64,000 nt of DNA from an uncultured Alteromonadaceae bacterium (GTDB lineage Bacteria; Pseudomonadota; Gammaproteobacteria; Enterobacterales; Alteromonadaceae), in contig CAJXMO010000006.1 in NCBI GenBank assembly GCA_913056495.1, forward strand, positions 62,001-126,000, read 5' to 3'. The notes beneath the pieces were generated by a model, which saw only the letters and a list, made by a program, of their open reading frames with translations, was not told where the DNA came from and did no database searches. The stretch's first letter is position 1. Each line of letters begins with the position of its first letter. The translations under genes and the position numbers were made by a program. Below are positions 55,597-64,000 of this stretch, one piece after another.

Positions 55597-56271
55597 TTAA
55601 TATCCGGTTAAAATCAAGCTTTACAATTTTTAAACATTCTATGGATTATTAAATAAATGATCAAGTTTTAAAACTATATTTTTTTGTATTAATTAGTTTT
55701 CACGATATAACTTTCATATTCAATCATAATTAATAAACTTATAAATAAAGCTTTATAAAATTATACATTATATATAATTATCATGTAGATATATGTATTT
55801 TTGCATTTTTAATTAAGGCTATGAATAGTTAGATTAAACATGTTTTGACCGATTAATTATTTATAAAAATATATTTTTATAATAAAATCGTCATTTCAAA
55901 GGCTTCAGTTTAAGCCACAAAAACCATTAACATATAAATTACAATGATGTTTTTACATAAAATAAAACCTCAAAAATAATAATAAACTCAAGTATTCGTG
56001 ATTAATCACTTACCCATCCATGTGAAAAAACAAAATATTTATTTAAAATCATAAAGTTAAAATCAGATGGCGTTTCATTCGCATCATTAAATGAAAAAAA
56101 ACAGATAAAAAAAGAATCCCCCCGACTATTGGTCCGATACAGCGAATAAAAAATAGCCGCTAAAAAAACGCAAATACGAGTTTTAAATTGATTAAAATAT
56201 GACGTTTTTATTATAAAAGCATACAAGCCTGAGCAGGCCGACAGAGGTAAAATCGATTTTTGTTCACGAAT

Positions 56272-56352
56272 CAAATGAAAAAAATTGTGACTATGTTCAG
56301 AAAATAAAGTCCAATTTTACTTCGACTACTCTTATACGCAGCTGAGGTTATC
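56272..56352 (-). repeat. remnant of the palindromic repeat element found at 7597
   Basis: An inverted copy of about 80 bases (ATAAAGTCCAATTTTACTTC followed by TTATACGCAGCTGAGGTTA) with a handful of mismatches to 7600-7680. Only one end of the element is present. Confidence 0.68.
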
Positions 56353-56737
56353 AGGGTAAGATCTTACTTTTAAAAATCCCAAATATTTAAATGAGGAAGC
56401 AATAATTTAGAGCACAGGATTTTGTGTCCAGACAAATCCTAAGTAACTGCATCCATGCAGCCAAAATGTATTTTTCAGGACGAAAAATCCAAGCTTACAT
56501 GGAAGTACTTGCAGCGTTTTTGTGAAAATTATAGCGCCACCTTGTAAGCTTGAATAAAAAACGCTCAACTATGATTTTGCCCTGTGAGGTTAATAGGAAA
56601 ACATATAAAAAAGGCAGCGTAAGTGGTCATTCGATTTTGCAATTGATTCTGATAAAAGCCGAAGGAGTTGCTCAAAGTTAAACTGGGTGGTCGGTGTAAT
56701 TCGCGTGAAAATTAAAAAGCTAAAAGTACAAGTCTCC

Positions 56738-56767
56738 TAAAAAAGCAGACCTGCTAAAGCAGGCCTG
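56738..56767 (-). terminator. rho-independent terminator of the GH9-GH94-symporter transcript
   Basis: On the minus strand: CAGGCCTGC-TTTA-GCAGGTCTG followed by CTTTTTTA. A 9-base stem with one G-T pair and a T tract, starting 18 bases after the GH9 stop. Confidence 0.88.
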
Positions 56768-56784
56768 AATCAGTATTGAGTTCT

Positions 56785-58509
56785 TTACTGTACAGATGCC
56801 AGCGCATAAACCAGTGGAGCATTCCAGTTTATCGCAATTTCATTGGTTGAATAGCTACACCAGTGATCAAGATAAGAAAGTGCCGGTAAATCAGACGGAT
56901 AACCATCACATTTATCCTGCTGACCAGAATGTGGGCCACCTGCCAGAAGTCCTGGGACAGGCTCAGAAATAGCATCAGCTTCAGAGATTCTGTGATGAAT
57001 ATGCATAGGTGTTTTAACCCCTATTCCTGTCACATATGAATAGCCTGTCGGATTTTTACCAAATAGATAGTCCAGTCCGGCATAGGCAGCCTGTTTATAT
57101 CTTGGTTGTTTGCTTAGCCGATATGCTTTATTGAGTACCAGTACCTGATTCGCAGCCACACCATTACTGCCCCAGACAAAATCATTATCATAACTGCCCA
57201 TGGGCACACCGATTGCCGAGTTGAGCTGTGTTTCAGTTAGTTTATCAGCAACGGTCAATACCGCTTGTTTTGCTTTTGATTGCCAGTCTGGATTTAGGTA
57301 TTGCTCAGCCAGTCGCAACCAGGCAAAAGGCGCAACATAACTCCAGGAAGGAACCGCCATTTGAGCTTTTGAATAGTCGGCTAAAGTTTGCCAATATTGA
57401 TTATTATTGGTTAATAACGCAAGTTCGGTTGCAGCCCAAAACCATTCATCCACCAAATTTTGCTGCGAGGTTGCATACGCACCTGTTTTTATATCCCCCG
57501 GCTGAACATAAACCGCCTCGGGATTCTGTTCTGCCCAACGCCAGGCACTCACAGCCGCTTGCTGATAGTGTTTGGCCTGTTCAGGCGTCTGTTCGCTTAG
57601 AACCTGAGCAGCAAAAGCCATTGTTGCAGCAAAATCCAAGGTACCTGAAACAGATTTTTCAACCATATATCGAGTTTCATTTGCATCAACCGGCATCTGT
57701 TTGCCACTGAAATTTTTAGTGGTCAGTTTATGGTAAACACCGCCGTCATTTGGGTCCTGCATGTTCACCAACCAGTCCAGTTGCCAGATAATTTCATCTA
57801 ACATATCCGGCAAATGATTATTCGATTCAGGAATATTCAGGTCAAGTGTATGTGTAGCCTTAAAATCCTGATAGGCCAGCAACATTGTATATAAAGCGAC
57901 GCTGCCGTTAACCGCATACTTGTTATAATCTCCGGCGTCGTACCAGCCCTTACTCGCACTCACGACAACGCCTTCAGGGCGTTGTTCAGATACGGCAGAT
58001 GAGTGAATTAAGACTTTATCATCCGGATGGCCGGCTTTACGAGCATAAACGCCAGCATGCTCAGGCTCTAGCTGAGCACCGGCACGATTAAAATAAAACG
58101 ATTTAACTGTCTGTTTGAGCGCATCCCGGTAAAGTTGATTGTTGACCCGTATTTCAATTGATTGGGCATGCTCAGGCAAAGTTAACTGATAATTGCCATT
58201 AACACTTAACTCAGTTAAATCAATCAAGCTATATTTTTGCTCCGAAAAAGGCCAGGTTTCTGGTTCAGCGGAACGACCGGACAATACACTTTGCCCGTCA
58301 CTATTGTTCACGCGATAGCTAACTCGGGTATCAGATTGAATCAACACCTGTTTGTTCGCTTCTGGCAAATAACCAAGCTGGTTATATAAAATTACAGAGT
58401 CTGAAATCTTCATTTCTTCTTTAATTTCATCTGACTTATCAGTGGCACAAGCAGTTAACATCAAACTCAAGTTAAGCGTTGTTAATTTAAGCCAGTTTTG
58501 ATTTTTCAT
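56785..58509 (-). CDS. GH9 glycoside hydrolase lipoprotein
   Basis: A 574-residue lipoprotein (signal ending in LTAC, Cys about 21). Residues 35-120 form the Ig-like CelD_N domain (ILYNQLGYLPEANKQVLI). The (alpha/alpha)6 catalytic domain is about 130-570: the nucleophile-water Asp pair in SKGWYDAGDYNKYAVNG near 192-208, LVNMQDPNDGGVYHKLT near 250, and the C-terminal TNEIAINWNAPLVYALA with the acid Glu near 560. An upstream start at 58524 is also possible. GH9 with this domain order includes endo-glucanases and exo-acting glucosidases; the cellobiose phosphorylase next to it suggests beta-1,4-glucan chains. Confidence 0.9.
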   Translation of the reverse strand: MKNQNWLKLTTLNLSLMLTACATDKSDEIKEEMKISDSVILYNQLGYLPEANKQVLIQSDTRVSYRVNNSDGQSVLSGRSAEPETWPFSEQKYSLIDLTELSVNGNYQLTLPEHAQSIEIRVNNQLYRDALKQTVKSFYFNRAGAQLEPEHAGVYARKAGHPDDKVLIHSSAVSEQRPEGVVVSASKGWYDAGDYNKYAVNGSVALYTMLLAYQDFKATHTLDLNIPESNNHLPDMLDEIIWQLDWLVNMQDPNDGGVYHKLTTKNFSGKQMPVDANETRYMVEKSVSGTLDFAATMAFAAQVLSEQTPEQAKHYQQAAVSAWRWAEQNPEAVYVQPGDIKTGAYATSQQNLVDEWFWAATELALLTNNNQYWQTLADYSKAQMAVPSWSYVAPFAWLRLAEQYLNPDWQSKAKQAVLTVADKLTETQLNSAIGVPMGSYDNDFVWGSNGVAANQVLVLNKAYRLSKQPRYKQAAYAGLDYLFGKNPTGYSYVTGIGVKTPMHIHHRISEADAISEPVPGLLAGGPHSGQQDKCDGYPSDLPALSYLDHWCSYSTNEIAINWNAPLVYALASVQ

Positions 58510-58542
58510 CTTCAATTCCATCACCTAATATCTGTAAATTGA

Positions 58543-61014
58543 TTACTTCAGCTTTTTACCAATCCAGGCTTCAACTTTATGCTTCGCCTGGTATTTGCTT
58601 ACATCAATTTTATTGCCTGCAACCGGTTCACCATCAATCAACAAATAATGGATTTGATTATCGGTTTTTTCCGCAGGGTTATGATGAACTTCGATATGAA
58701 ATTCAGCCCCTCTGAAATGCCGCTTCACTTTAAACCCCGACCAGTCGTCAGTAATACAGGGATTAATAAGCAAGCCATCATACGCAGGTTGAATCCCCAA
58801 AATATACTGAACCGCCGCATAATAGTTCCAGGCGGCTGTGCCGGTTAACCAGGAATTTTTTGCCTCGCCAGCTACTTCAGCGTCCAGCCCGGCAACCATT
58901 TGGGAATATACATAAGGTTCGGTTTTGCGCTTTGATTTTATATCCTGCAAATAAGCTGGCGTTATCTTTTGATAATAACTCAATGCTTTTTCAGCTCGCC
59001 CATGCATCGCTTCAGCAATGCATATCCAAGGGTTGTTATGACAAAAAATACCTGCGTTTTCTTTATAACCGGGTGGATAAGACGATATTTCACCCAATTC
59101 AATCTGATACTGACTAAAAGCCGGCTGCTGTAACATCACACCATAATCACAGGCAAGATGCTTTTCAACTGAATCCAGTGCCTGAATGGCTTTCCCGTTG
59201 TCCGAGCCAATGCCCGCCATCACACAAAAGCCCTGTGACTCGATAAAGATTTTCCCTTCTGTATTTTGCTGACTGCCAACCGGTTCGCCGTGTGCATTAT
59301 AGGCACGTAAAAACCATTCGCCATCCCAGCCATGCTGTTCAACCGCAGCAACCATTTTATCTATTTCAAGCTGTGCCTGAGCCGCCAGCTCGGTTTTGCC
59401 TAATTGCTCGCAAATTTGGATATAATCTTTTCCATATAAAACAAACTGACCTGCAATCATTAAAGATTCAGCAACTTTGCCATTTGGGTTATGTTCGGTT
59501 GTCTGAAACGATTCATTCGGGTCGGATGAAAAACAATTTAGATTTAAACAATCGTTCCAGTCGGCTCTACCGATGAGCGGTAAACCATGTGGCCCAAGGT
59601 GATTAACCACATGATTAAACGCCGCACTCAGATGATCAAAATGACTAACATTCGCTTCAGGCTTGTCATCAAAACCAATGCGCTCATCTAAAATCGTCCA
59701 ATCCCCGGTTTCTTTTATATAATTAGCTGTACCCAGAATCATCCACATAGGATCATCATTAAAATTACCGCCAATTTCTGCATTACCTTTTTTGGTTAAC
59801 GGCTGATACTGATGATAGGCACTACCATCAGATAGCTGTGTAGCAGATAGATCAAGTAACCTTTGTCTGACTTCTTTTGGTGCGATGTGAGTAAAGCCAA
59901 TCGTATCCTGGTGCGAGTCTCGGAATCCCATCCCCCGGCCAATGCCAGATTCATAAAAAGAAGCACTGCGCGATAAATTAAAGGTAACCATATTCTGGTA
60001 CTGATTCCAGATATTAATTGAACGGTTAAACTTGTCATCCGGTGTTTCCACTTCACATACAGATAATGCCTGCTGCCAATAATTCCGTAATCGTTTACAT
60101 TCATCATCGAATTTTTGCTTATTATCAATGTGAGCAAATAAAGTTTTTGCTGGCTGTTTATTTATGACATTTAACGATTGCCACTTGTTATTATCTGCCA
60201 GTTCACAGTAACCCAGCATAAAGATGAAGTCTTTTGTCTCACCCGGTTCAAGTACGACTTCAAAATAATGAGATGCAACCGGAGACCAGCCTCTGGCGAT
60301 ACTGTTATTTGCGTATCCCTGCTGCACAGCCTGCGGACAATCAAACCCGTTATAGGCACCTATAAATTCGCTGCGCTGGGTATCAAACCCATCAATATCT
60401 GTGCCTGAGGCAAAAAACGCATAATGGTTACGACGTTCTCTAAATTCAGTTTTATGGAATAAAAAGTTGCCTTCCACTTCCACTTCACCGGTTGATAAAT
60501 TACGCTGAAAATTTTCACCATCTGTTTGCGCATTCCACAAACACCACTCGATAAATGAAAAAAGCTTAATGGATTTCGTTTCAACCGACTGATTAGACAA
60601 GGTTAAACAATAACTTTCAGCCGTTAACCCCAAAGGTACCATTGCAGTTAACTCAGCTGTCAGCTCGTTTTTTTCGCCTTTAAATTTACTGTAACCCATA
60701 CCGTGACGACATTCGAACTTATCCAGTTCAGTTGTTGCCGGCCTTCCACCCGGATTCCAGATAGTATCGCCATCTTTAATATAAAAATAACGACCGCCTG
60801 AATCCATTGGCACATTATTATAGCGATAGCGGGTTAAGCGTCTGAATTTTGCATCCTTATAAAAGCAGTAACCGCCGGCCGTATTCGAAATGAGCCCATA
60901 AAAACCATCATTACCCAAGTAGTTAATCCAAGGGAGCGGCGTAAAAGGTGTGGTAATCACATACTCTTTCTGGCTATCGTCATAGTAGCCATAATCTTGT
61001 TCTGCACTTGTCAT
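58543..61014 (-). CDS. GH94 cellobiose/cellodextrin phosphorylase
   Basis: An 823-residue cytoplasmic enzyme with no signal peptide. The N-terminal beta-sandwich has PWINYLGNDGFYGLISNTAGGY (about 28-49) and RYRYNN; the catalytic (alpha/alpha)6 barrel has the general acid Asp in IGRADWNDCLNLNCF (about 475-490) and the phosphate-site region ESQGFCVMAGIG near 605. The length is normal for cellobiose phosphorylase. It splits a beta-1,4-glucoside with phosphate to glucose 1-phosphate and glucose or a shorter chain. TTG and ATG starts exist at 61029 and 61023; ATG at 61014 lies one base after the symporter stop (TAATATG), suggesting coupling. Confidence 0.9.
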   Translation of the reverse strand: MTSAEQDYGYYDDSQKEYVITTPFTPLPWINYLGNDGFYGLISNTAGGYCFYKDAKFRRLTRYRYNNVPMDSGGRYFYIKDGDTIWNPGGRPATTELDKFECRHGMGYSKFKGEKNELTAELTAMVPLGLTAESYCLTLSNQSVETKSIKLFSFIEWCLWNAQTDGENFQRNLSTGEVEVEGNFLFHKTEFRERRNHYAFFASGTDIDGFDTQRSEFIGAYNGFDCPQAVQQGYANNSIARGWSPVASHYFEVVLEPGETKDFIFMLGYCELADNNKWQSLNVINKQPAKTLFAHIDNKQKFDDECKRLRNYWQQALSVCEVETPDDKFNRSINIWNQYQNMVTFNLSRSASFYESGIGRGMGFRDSHQDTIGFTHIAPKEVRQRLLDLSATQLSDGSAYHQYQPLTKKGNAEIGGNFNDDPMWMILGTANYIKETGDWTILDERIGFDDKPEANVSHFDHLSAAFNHVVNHLGPHGLPLIGRADWNDCLNLNCFSSDPNESFQTTEHNPNGKVAESLMIAGQFVLYGKDYIQICEQLGKTELAAQAQLEIDKMVAAVEQHGWDGEWFLRAYNAHGEPVGSQQNTEGKIFIESQGFCVMAGIGSDNGKAIQALDSVEKHLACDYGVMLQQPAFSQYQIELGEISSYPPGYKENAGIFCHNNPWICIAEAMHGRAEKALSYYQKITPAYLQDIKSKRKTEPYVYSQMVAGLDAEVAGEAKNSWLTGTAAWNYYAAVQYILGIQPAYDGLLINPCITDDWSGFKVKRHFRGAEFHIEVHHNPAEKTDNQIHYLLIDGEPVAGNKIDVSKYQAKHKVEAWIGKKLK

Positions 61015-61015
61015 A

Positions 61016-62872
61016 TTATTCATCTTCAAGTTTGTTGTACCAATTAAATTTCAAAAATATTGCCGAGAACGCCAGTAAAACAACGGCTACTGCCAGACTT
61101 TGCCATTCTTTAATCACTAAAAAGATAGGCGCTGCAACCAAACAGGTTTGCAATATAATCCCTACCGCGACATTGACCATGTCAGCTTTGAACTTTGTAT
61201 TCACTTTAAAATTTGGGTCTTTTGCCAGAACCGCTTTTTTAACCGGCCCCCAAAATCCCCAAGGACGAACTGTTTTATAAAAATTTTCAATGACTTCAGG
61301 CTTTTCCGGTTCGCTTAAATAGCTACCGGCAACACAGCCAATCGCAGCAAAAATTAATAATAATGGGAATAGATATAACGGCAGTATATCGCTGGCAACG
61401 TCCGGAAACCGATCAGCAAAGATAACCGGGAATAACATAGCGCCAATAATACCGGCTAACATCCCCCAAAAATAACCAAATCCGTTTAGGCGCCACCAGT
61501 ACCATTTAAGTACATTAGAAACGACGTAGCCGCCCCAAAGCCCAGATACCAGCCACTGTAAAACACTATTGATACTTTGCACGGCAAACCCGATAAAGGT
61601 ACTGATAATCACAACACCAATAGAAACCAAATAACTGGCATGGATTAGCTTTTTATCAGACGCTTTTGGATTGATATAACGCTTATAAATATCATTCACT
61701 AAATAAGCAGGCGCGGCGTTAACTGTGGATGCAAAAGTAGACATAAAAGCGGCAAGTAAACCTGCCAGCAGCAGACCTAAAATACCCGTTGGAGCAAACT
61801 CTAATATAGCGCTGGGTAAAATGCCTTCAAAGTCGAGTTTCCCGCCAACAACCAGGTTTAAATCCTGATAAAACACCACAGCTAACACAGTAAACCCAGC
61901 AATCATAAAATAGCGAATCGGCATTAGAGCAACTGATACAAAACCACTCATTAAACTGGCTTCTTTAGGGGATTTAGTCGCCAGTATTTTCTGCATATCA
62001 TAATTTGGCGCGGGTCCGGCTGCGCTGACTAATACGCCTTTAAACAGTAGCATCATGACAAACAAGCCAAATAACGAATACCCGTCACTGGCGATTTTAT
62101 CATTAACCTCATGCACTATATTTTGCCAGTCCAAATCCAGATGCCAGCCAAAAAACGGATTACTCCAGCCTTGCGGTGTGGCGGCAGTCAGCATTTCGGG
62201 AGACACCTGATACATCGCAATAAAGCCAATTGCCAGTGATGCGATTGTGATAATGGTAAACTGAACAACGTCAGCCCAGACTATGCTCATCATGCCGCCC
62301 AGCATCACATAGAAAGTCGCAATACTGGTGAAAATAATGCCATAAAAATGAGGTACATATTCAGCAGGAATGGTAAAAGGGACATAAGGCGCAATGGCTG
62401 AAAACGGTACAAAAATTTCAACAAATTTACCGATACCGATAAAACCATAAGCTAAAAAGCCCAGTACACTAATAATCGCAAATAATACCACTACCATATG
62501 GGATAGCTTGCCGCCCGTATCATCGCCAAATCGGGTTCTAATCCATTCGGCACCGGTTAACACACCAGATCGGCGCACCCACATAGATAAGAAAATCATC
62601 AAAAACACCTGATTAAAGACCGGCCATAACCAAGGGATCCAGATGCTTTTCATCCCATAAACAAAACATAAAGTAACCAGCCACATAGTGCCTGAAATAT
62701 CAAACATGCCGGACGCATTAGACAGCCCCAGCATATACCAGGGCAACTTATTACTGCCCATGTAATAACTTTTCATGTTTTTGCTGGCTTTACGCTTAAG
62801 CAATAAACCAATCACAATAGTGCTGCCAAGATACGCTAAGATAATCGCAATATCTATCCAGGACATGGTCAT
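61016..62872 (-). CDS. sodium:solute symporter (SSS family)
   Basis: A 618-residue inner-membrane transporter with about 13-14 hydrophobic segments. The N-terminal IDIAIILAYLGSTIVIGLLL and the KSYYMGSNKLPWYMLGLSNASGMFDISG block (about 34-61) are typical of SSS family sugar transporters, as is the AAFMSTFASTVNAAPAYLVNDIY sodium-site region near 378-400. AGGATCTC precedes the ATG. It is the first gene of the transcript that goes on through GH94 and GH9, and a LacI-type operator lies 67 bases upstream. Likely uptake of an oligosaccharide such as cellobiose; substrate is inference. Confidence 0.92.
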   Translation of the reverse strand: MTMSWIDIAIILAYLGSTIVIGLLLKRKASKNMKSYYMGSNKLPWYMLGLSNASGMFDISGTMWLVTLCFVYGMKSIWIPWLWPVFNQVFLMIFLSMWVRRSGVLTGAEWIRTRFGDDTGGKLSHMVVVLFAIISVLGFLAYGFIGIGKFVEIFVPFSAIAPYVPFTIPAEYVPHFYGIIFTSIATFYVMLGGMMSIVWADVVQFTIITIASLAIGFIAMYQVSPEMLTAATPQGWSNPFFGWHLDLDWQNIVHEVNDKIASDGYSLFGLFVMMLLFKGVLVSAAGPAPNYDMQKILATKSPKEASLMSGFVSVALMPIRYFMIAGFTVLAVVFYQDLNLVVGGKLDFEGILPSAILEFAPTGILGLLLAGLLAAFMSTFASTVNAAPAYLVNDIYKRYINPKASDKKLIHASYLVSIGVVIISTFIGFAVQSINSVLQWLVSGLWGGYVVSNVLKWYWWRLNGFGYFWGMLAGIIGAMLFPVIFADRFPDVASDILPLYLFPLLLIFAAIGCVAGSYLSEPEKPEVIENFYKTVRPWGFWGPVKKAVLAKDPNFKVNTKFKADMVNVAVGIILQTCLVAAPIFLVIKEWQSLAVAVVLLAFSAIFLKFNWYNKLEDE

Positions 62873-62938
62873 AAAGAGATCCTATTTATCATTTTTATAA
62901 TTCTAAAAATCTGTCCACAATTGATGAAAAACAAAAAA

Positions 62939-62952
62939 TGTAAACGTTTGTA
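62939..62952. promoter_or_regulatory. LacI-type operator (putative) in the divergent symporter/oxidoreductase promoter
   Basis: TGTAAACGTTTGTA, near-palindromic round a CG centre. It shares TGTAAACGTTT with the sites at 43882 and 55513. It lies 67 bases upstream of the symporter and 168 bases upstream of the Gfo/Idh/MocA gene and could control both. Confidence 0.6.
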
Positions 62953-63119
62953 GTTTTATCAATCATACCTAAAGCGATATAAAAAACAAATTATTTTACA
63001 AATAAAACACATTAAAATTAAATCTCATACATTCATTATTAATACTTGCACTAGGCTGGACAAAGCAGATGATGTTAGGATATGTTCAACCACACTATTT
63101 GTAATTAAAGTTCTCTTCA

Positions 63120-64000
63120 ATGACACAAAATAACGAATTCAAATGGGGCCTGATAGGCCCGGGCAGAATCGCACAGCAGTTTGCACAAGCAATACAAGCC
63201 GACTTTGTTGGTGAATTGCATGCCGTTGCCAGTCGAAACCGAACCCGAGCGGCCGAATTTGCCAATCAATATGGCGCGGCAAAAGTATATGATAACTACC
63301 CTGCACTACTTGCCGATCCGGATTTAGATGCCATCTATATCGCAACACCGCATCGTTTTCATTTTGATTTGATAAAAAAATGCCTATTAGCTGAAAAATC
63401 TGTTTTATGTGAAAAGCCATTAACCGTCAATCAGGCGCAAGCCGACGAGCTGTTTGAACTCGCTGAGGCTAAAGGCGTATTTTTAATGGAAGCCATCTGG
63501 ACGCTGTTTTTACCTGTATATCAAATCGCAAAAGACTGGCTGGTAGAAGGTAAAATAGGTGAGTTGCAAACCGTGCACTCCACATTTGGCTTTAATCAAC
63601 CGAAATCTGAAGATGATCGCTGGCTCAACCGAGATTTGGCCGGTGGCGTTTTACTGGATATGGGCGTTTATAATGTAACGCTATCAGACTGGTTTGTGAA
63701 TCAGTCGCTAAAACACAATTCCCAGAACCTGCCAGTTTTTCCTGAAAAGATTCAGGCAATGGGTTTAGTGGGTCAAACTTTAGTAGATGAACTGACTATG
63801 GTTAATATGCAATATCCAGAGCAAAAGTTTGTTCAGTTTAGCTGTAGCCTGAACAGTAAAATGGAAAATTCTCTATGGCTTTGCGGCACTCAAGGGCGAA
63901 TAAAAATTGAGAATATGTTTTGGGGCGCCAATGAAATCAGTTTATATCAGGATAACAGTGATGAACCCTGCCAGATTATCAAACAACCATTTGCCGTGAA
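63120..64000 (+). CDS. Gfo/Idh/MocA-family oxidoreductase (3' end beyond window)
   Basis: 293 codons are present and the frame is open at the window edge. The NAD(P)-binding loop is GLIGPGRIAQQFAQAI (about 10-25), followed by VLCEKPLTVN near 98-107 and MEAIWTLFLPVY near 122, a form typical of dihydrodiol-dehydrogenase-like and sugar-oxidising members. GGVLLDMGVYNV near 176 carries the conserved catalytic region. It is divergent from the symporter, with the operator-like site between them. It may oxidise a monosaccharide from the locus; which one is unknown. Confidence 0.9.
   Translation, partial: MTQNNEFKWGLIGPGRIAQQFAQAIQADFVGELHAVASRNRTRAAEFANQYGAAKVYDNYPALLADPDLDAIYIATPHRFHFDLIKKCLLAEKSVLCEKPLTVNQAQADELFELAEAKGVFLMEAIWTLFLPVYQIAKDWLVEGKIGELQTVHSTFGFNQPKSEDDRWLNRDLAGGVLLDMGVYNVTLSDWFVNQSLKHNSQNLPVFPEKIQAMGLVGQTLVDELTMVNMQYPEQKFVQFSCSLNSKMENSLWLCGTQGRIKIENMFWGANEISLYQDNSDEPCQIIKQPFAV

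Larger units (their letters stand above)
55597..56784. other. long AT-rich intergenic region with repeat remnants
   Basis: Nearly 1.2 kb without a credible gene. 55600-56000 is very AT-rich and could hold promoters for GH95. The 90-codon open frame at 56002-56274 has no family or ribosome binding site. 56272-56352 is a repeat remnant. 56380-56700 contains short inverted pieces (TGCATCCATGCA at about 56448, AAGCTTACATGG...TTGTAAGCTT at about 56490-56550) that look like decayed mobile sequence. Confidence 0.55.

Noticed and set aside
56002..56274. Minus-strand 90-codon frame
   Set aside because: AT-rich intergenic sequence, no ribosome binding site, no recognised domain; it ends at the repeat remnant.

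Overview
The window looks like chromosomal DNA from a marine, plant- or algal-polysaccharide-degrading gammaproteobacterium of the Alteromonadales type. This is inferred from an Mrp/Mnh sodium-proton antiporter operon, large TonB-dependent receptors beside glycoside hydrolases, tryptophan-halogenase-like flavoproteins inside a carbohydrate locus, moderate to low GC, and integron-like attC sites. No rRNA or tRNA gene was recognised. Species cannot be assigned from the sequence alone.

Layout. 1-3.1 kb: the end of an Mrp/Mnh antiporter operon (subunits C, D, E, F, G) closed by a strong hairpin terminator. 3.1-7.6 kb: pectin degradation (a PL22-like oligogalacturonate lyase and a PL10 pectate lyase lipoprotein) around a soluble chemoreceptor with a CZB zinc-binding domain, then a DUF4174 protein. 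7.6-11.1 kb: a palindromic repeat element and a thiol/quinone stress cluster (glutathionyl-hydroquinone reductase, pirin, DoxX) with a divergent LysR regulator.

11.1-18.9 kb: an accessory island. Small genes, almost all on the minus strand, are separated by sequences that read as integron attC sites in the same orientation, and no integron integrase is visible: a cassette cluster lacking an integrase. It has been invaded by an IS91-family element with a paired tyrosine recombinase (interrupted by an amber codon), by a second IS91-family remnant, and by group II introns reduced to a deleted copy and fragments. Most cassette products are small membrane or exported proteins of unknown function; one is a NUDIX hydrolase.

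19-25.7 kb: a phytate/organophosphate module (TonB-dependent receptor, acid-phosphatase-like metallophosphoesterase, two-domain beta-propeller phytase lipoprotein) with a PhoB-box-like site upstream, followed by compound palindromic repeats. 25.7-31 kb: an outer-membrane porin, a TrpD2/YbiB-like protein and assimilatory nitrate reductase NasA. 31.3-41.4 kb: a multi-PAS hybrid histidine kinase, LysR, FdhD, a YdeP-type molybdopterin oxidoreductase, a HAD phosphatase and a PAS-GGDEF diguanylate cyclase. 41.5-42.8 kb: a frameshifted DUF805 gene and a divergent Sir2 protein.

42.8-64 kb: a carbohydrate utilisation locus, nearly all on the minus strand. It holds a LacI repressor, an SGNH esterase, a GH35-like beta-galactosidase, two tryptophan-halogenase-like flavoproteins, a TonB-dependent receptor, a GH95 alpha-L-fucosidase, a GH9 glucanase, a GH94 cellobiose phosphorylase, a sodium:solute symporter and a divergent Gfo/Idh/MocA oxidoreductase. 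Three sites sharing TGTAAACGTTT suggest one LacI regulon. Fucosidase, galactosidase, GH9 and cellobiose phosphorylase together fit fucosylated galacto-xyloglucan as substrate; this is inference, and no alpha-xylosidase lies in the window.
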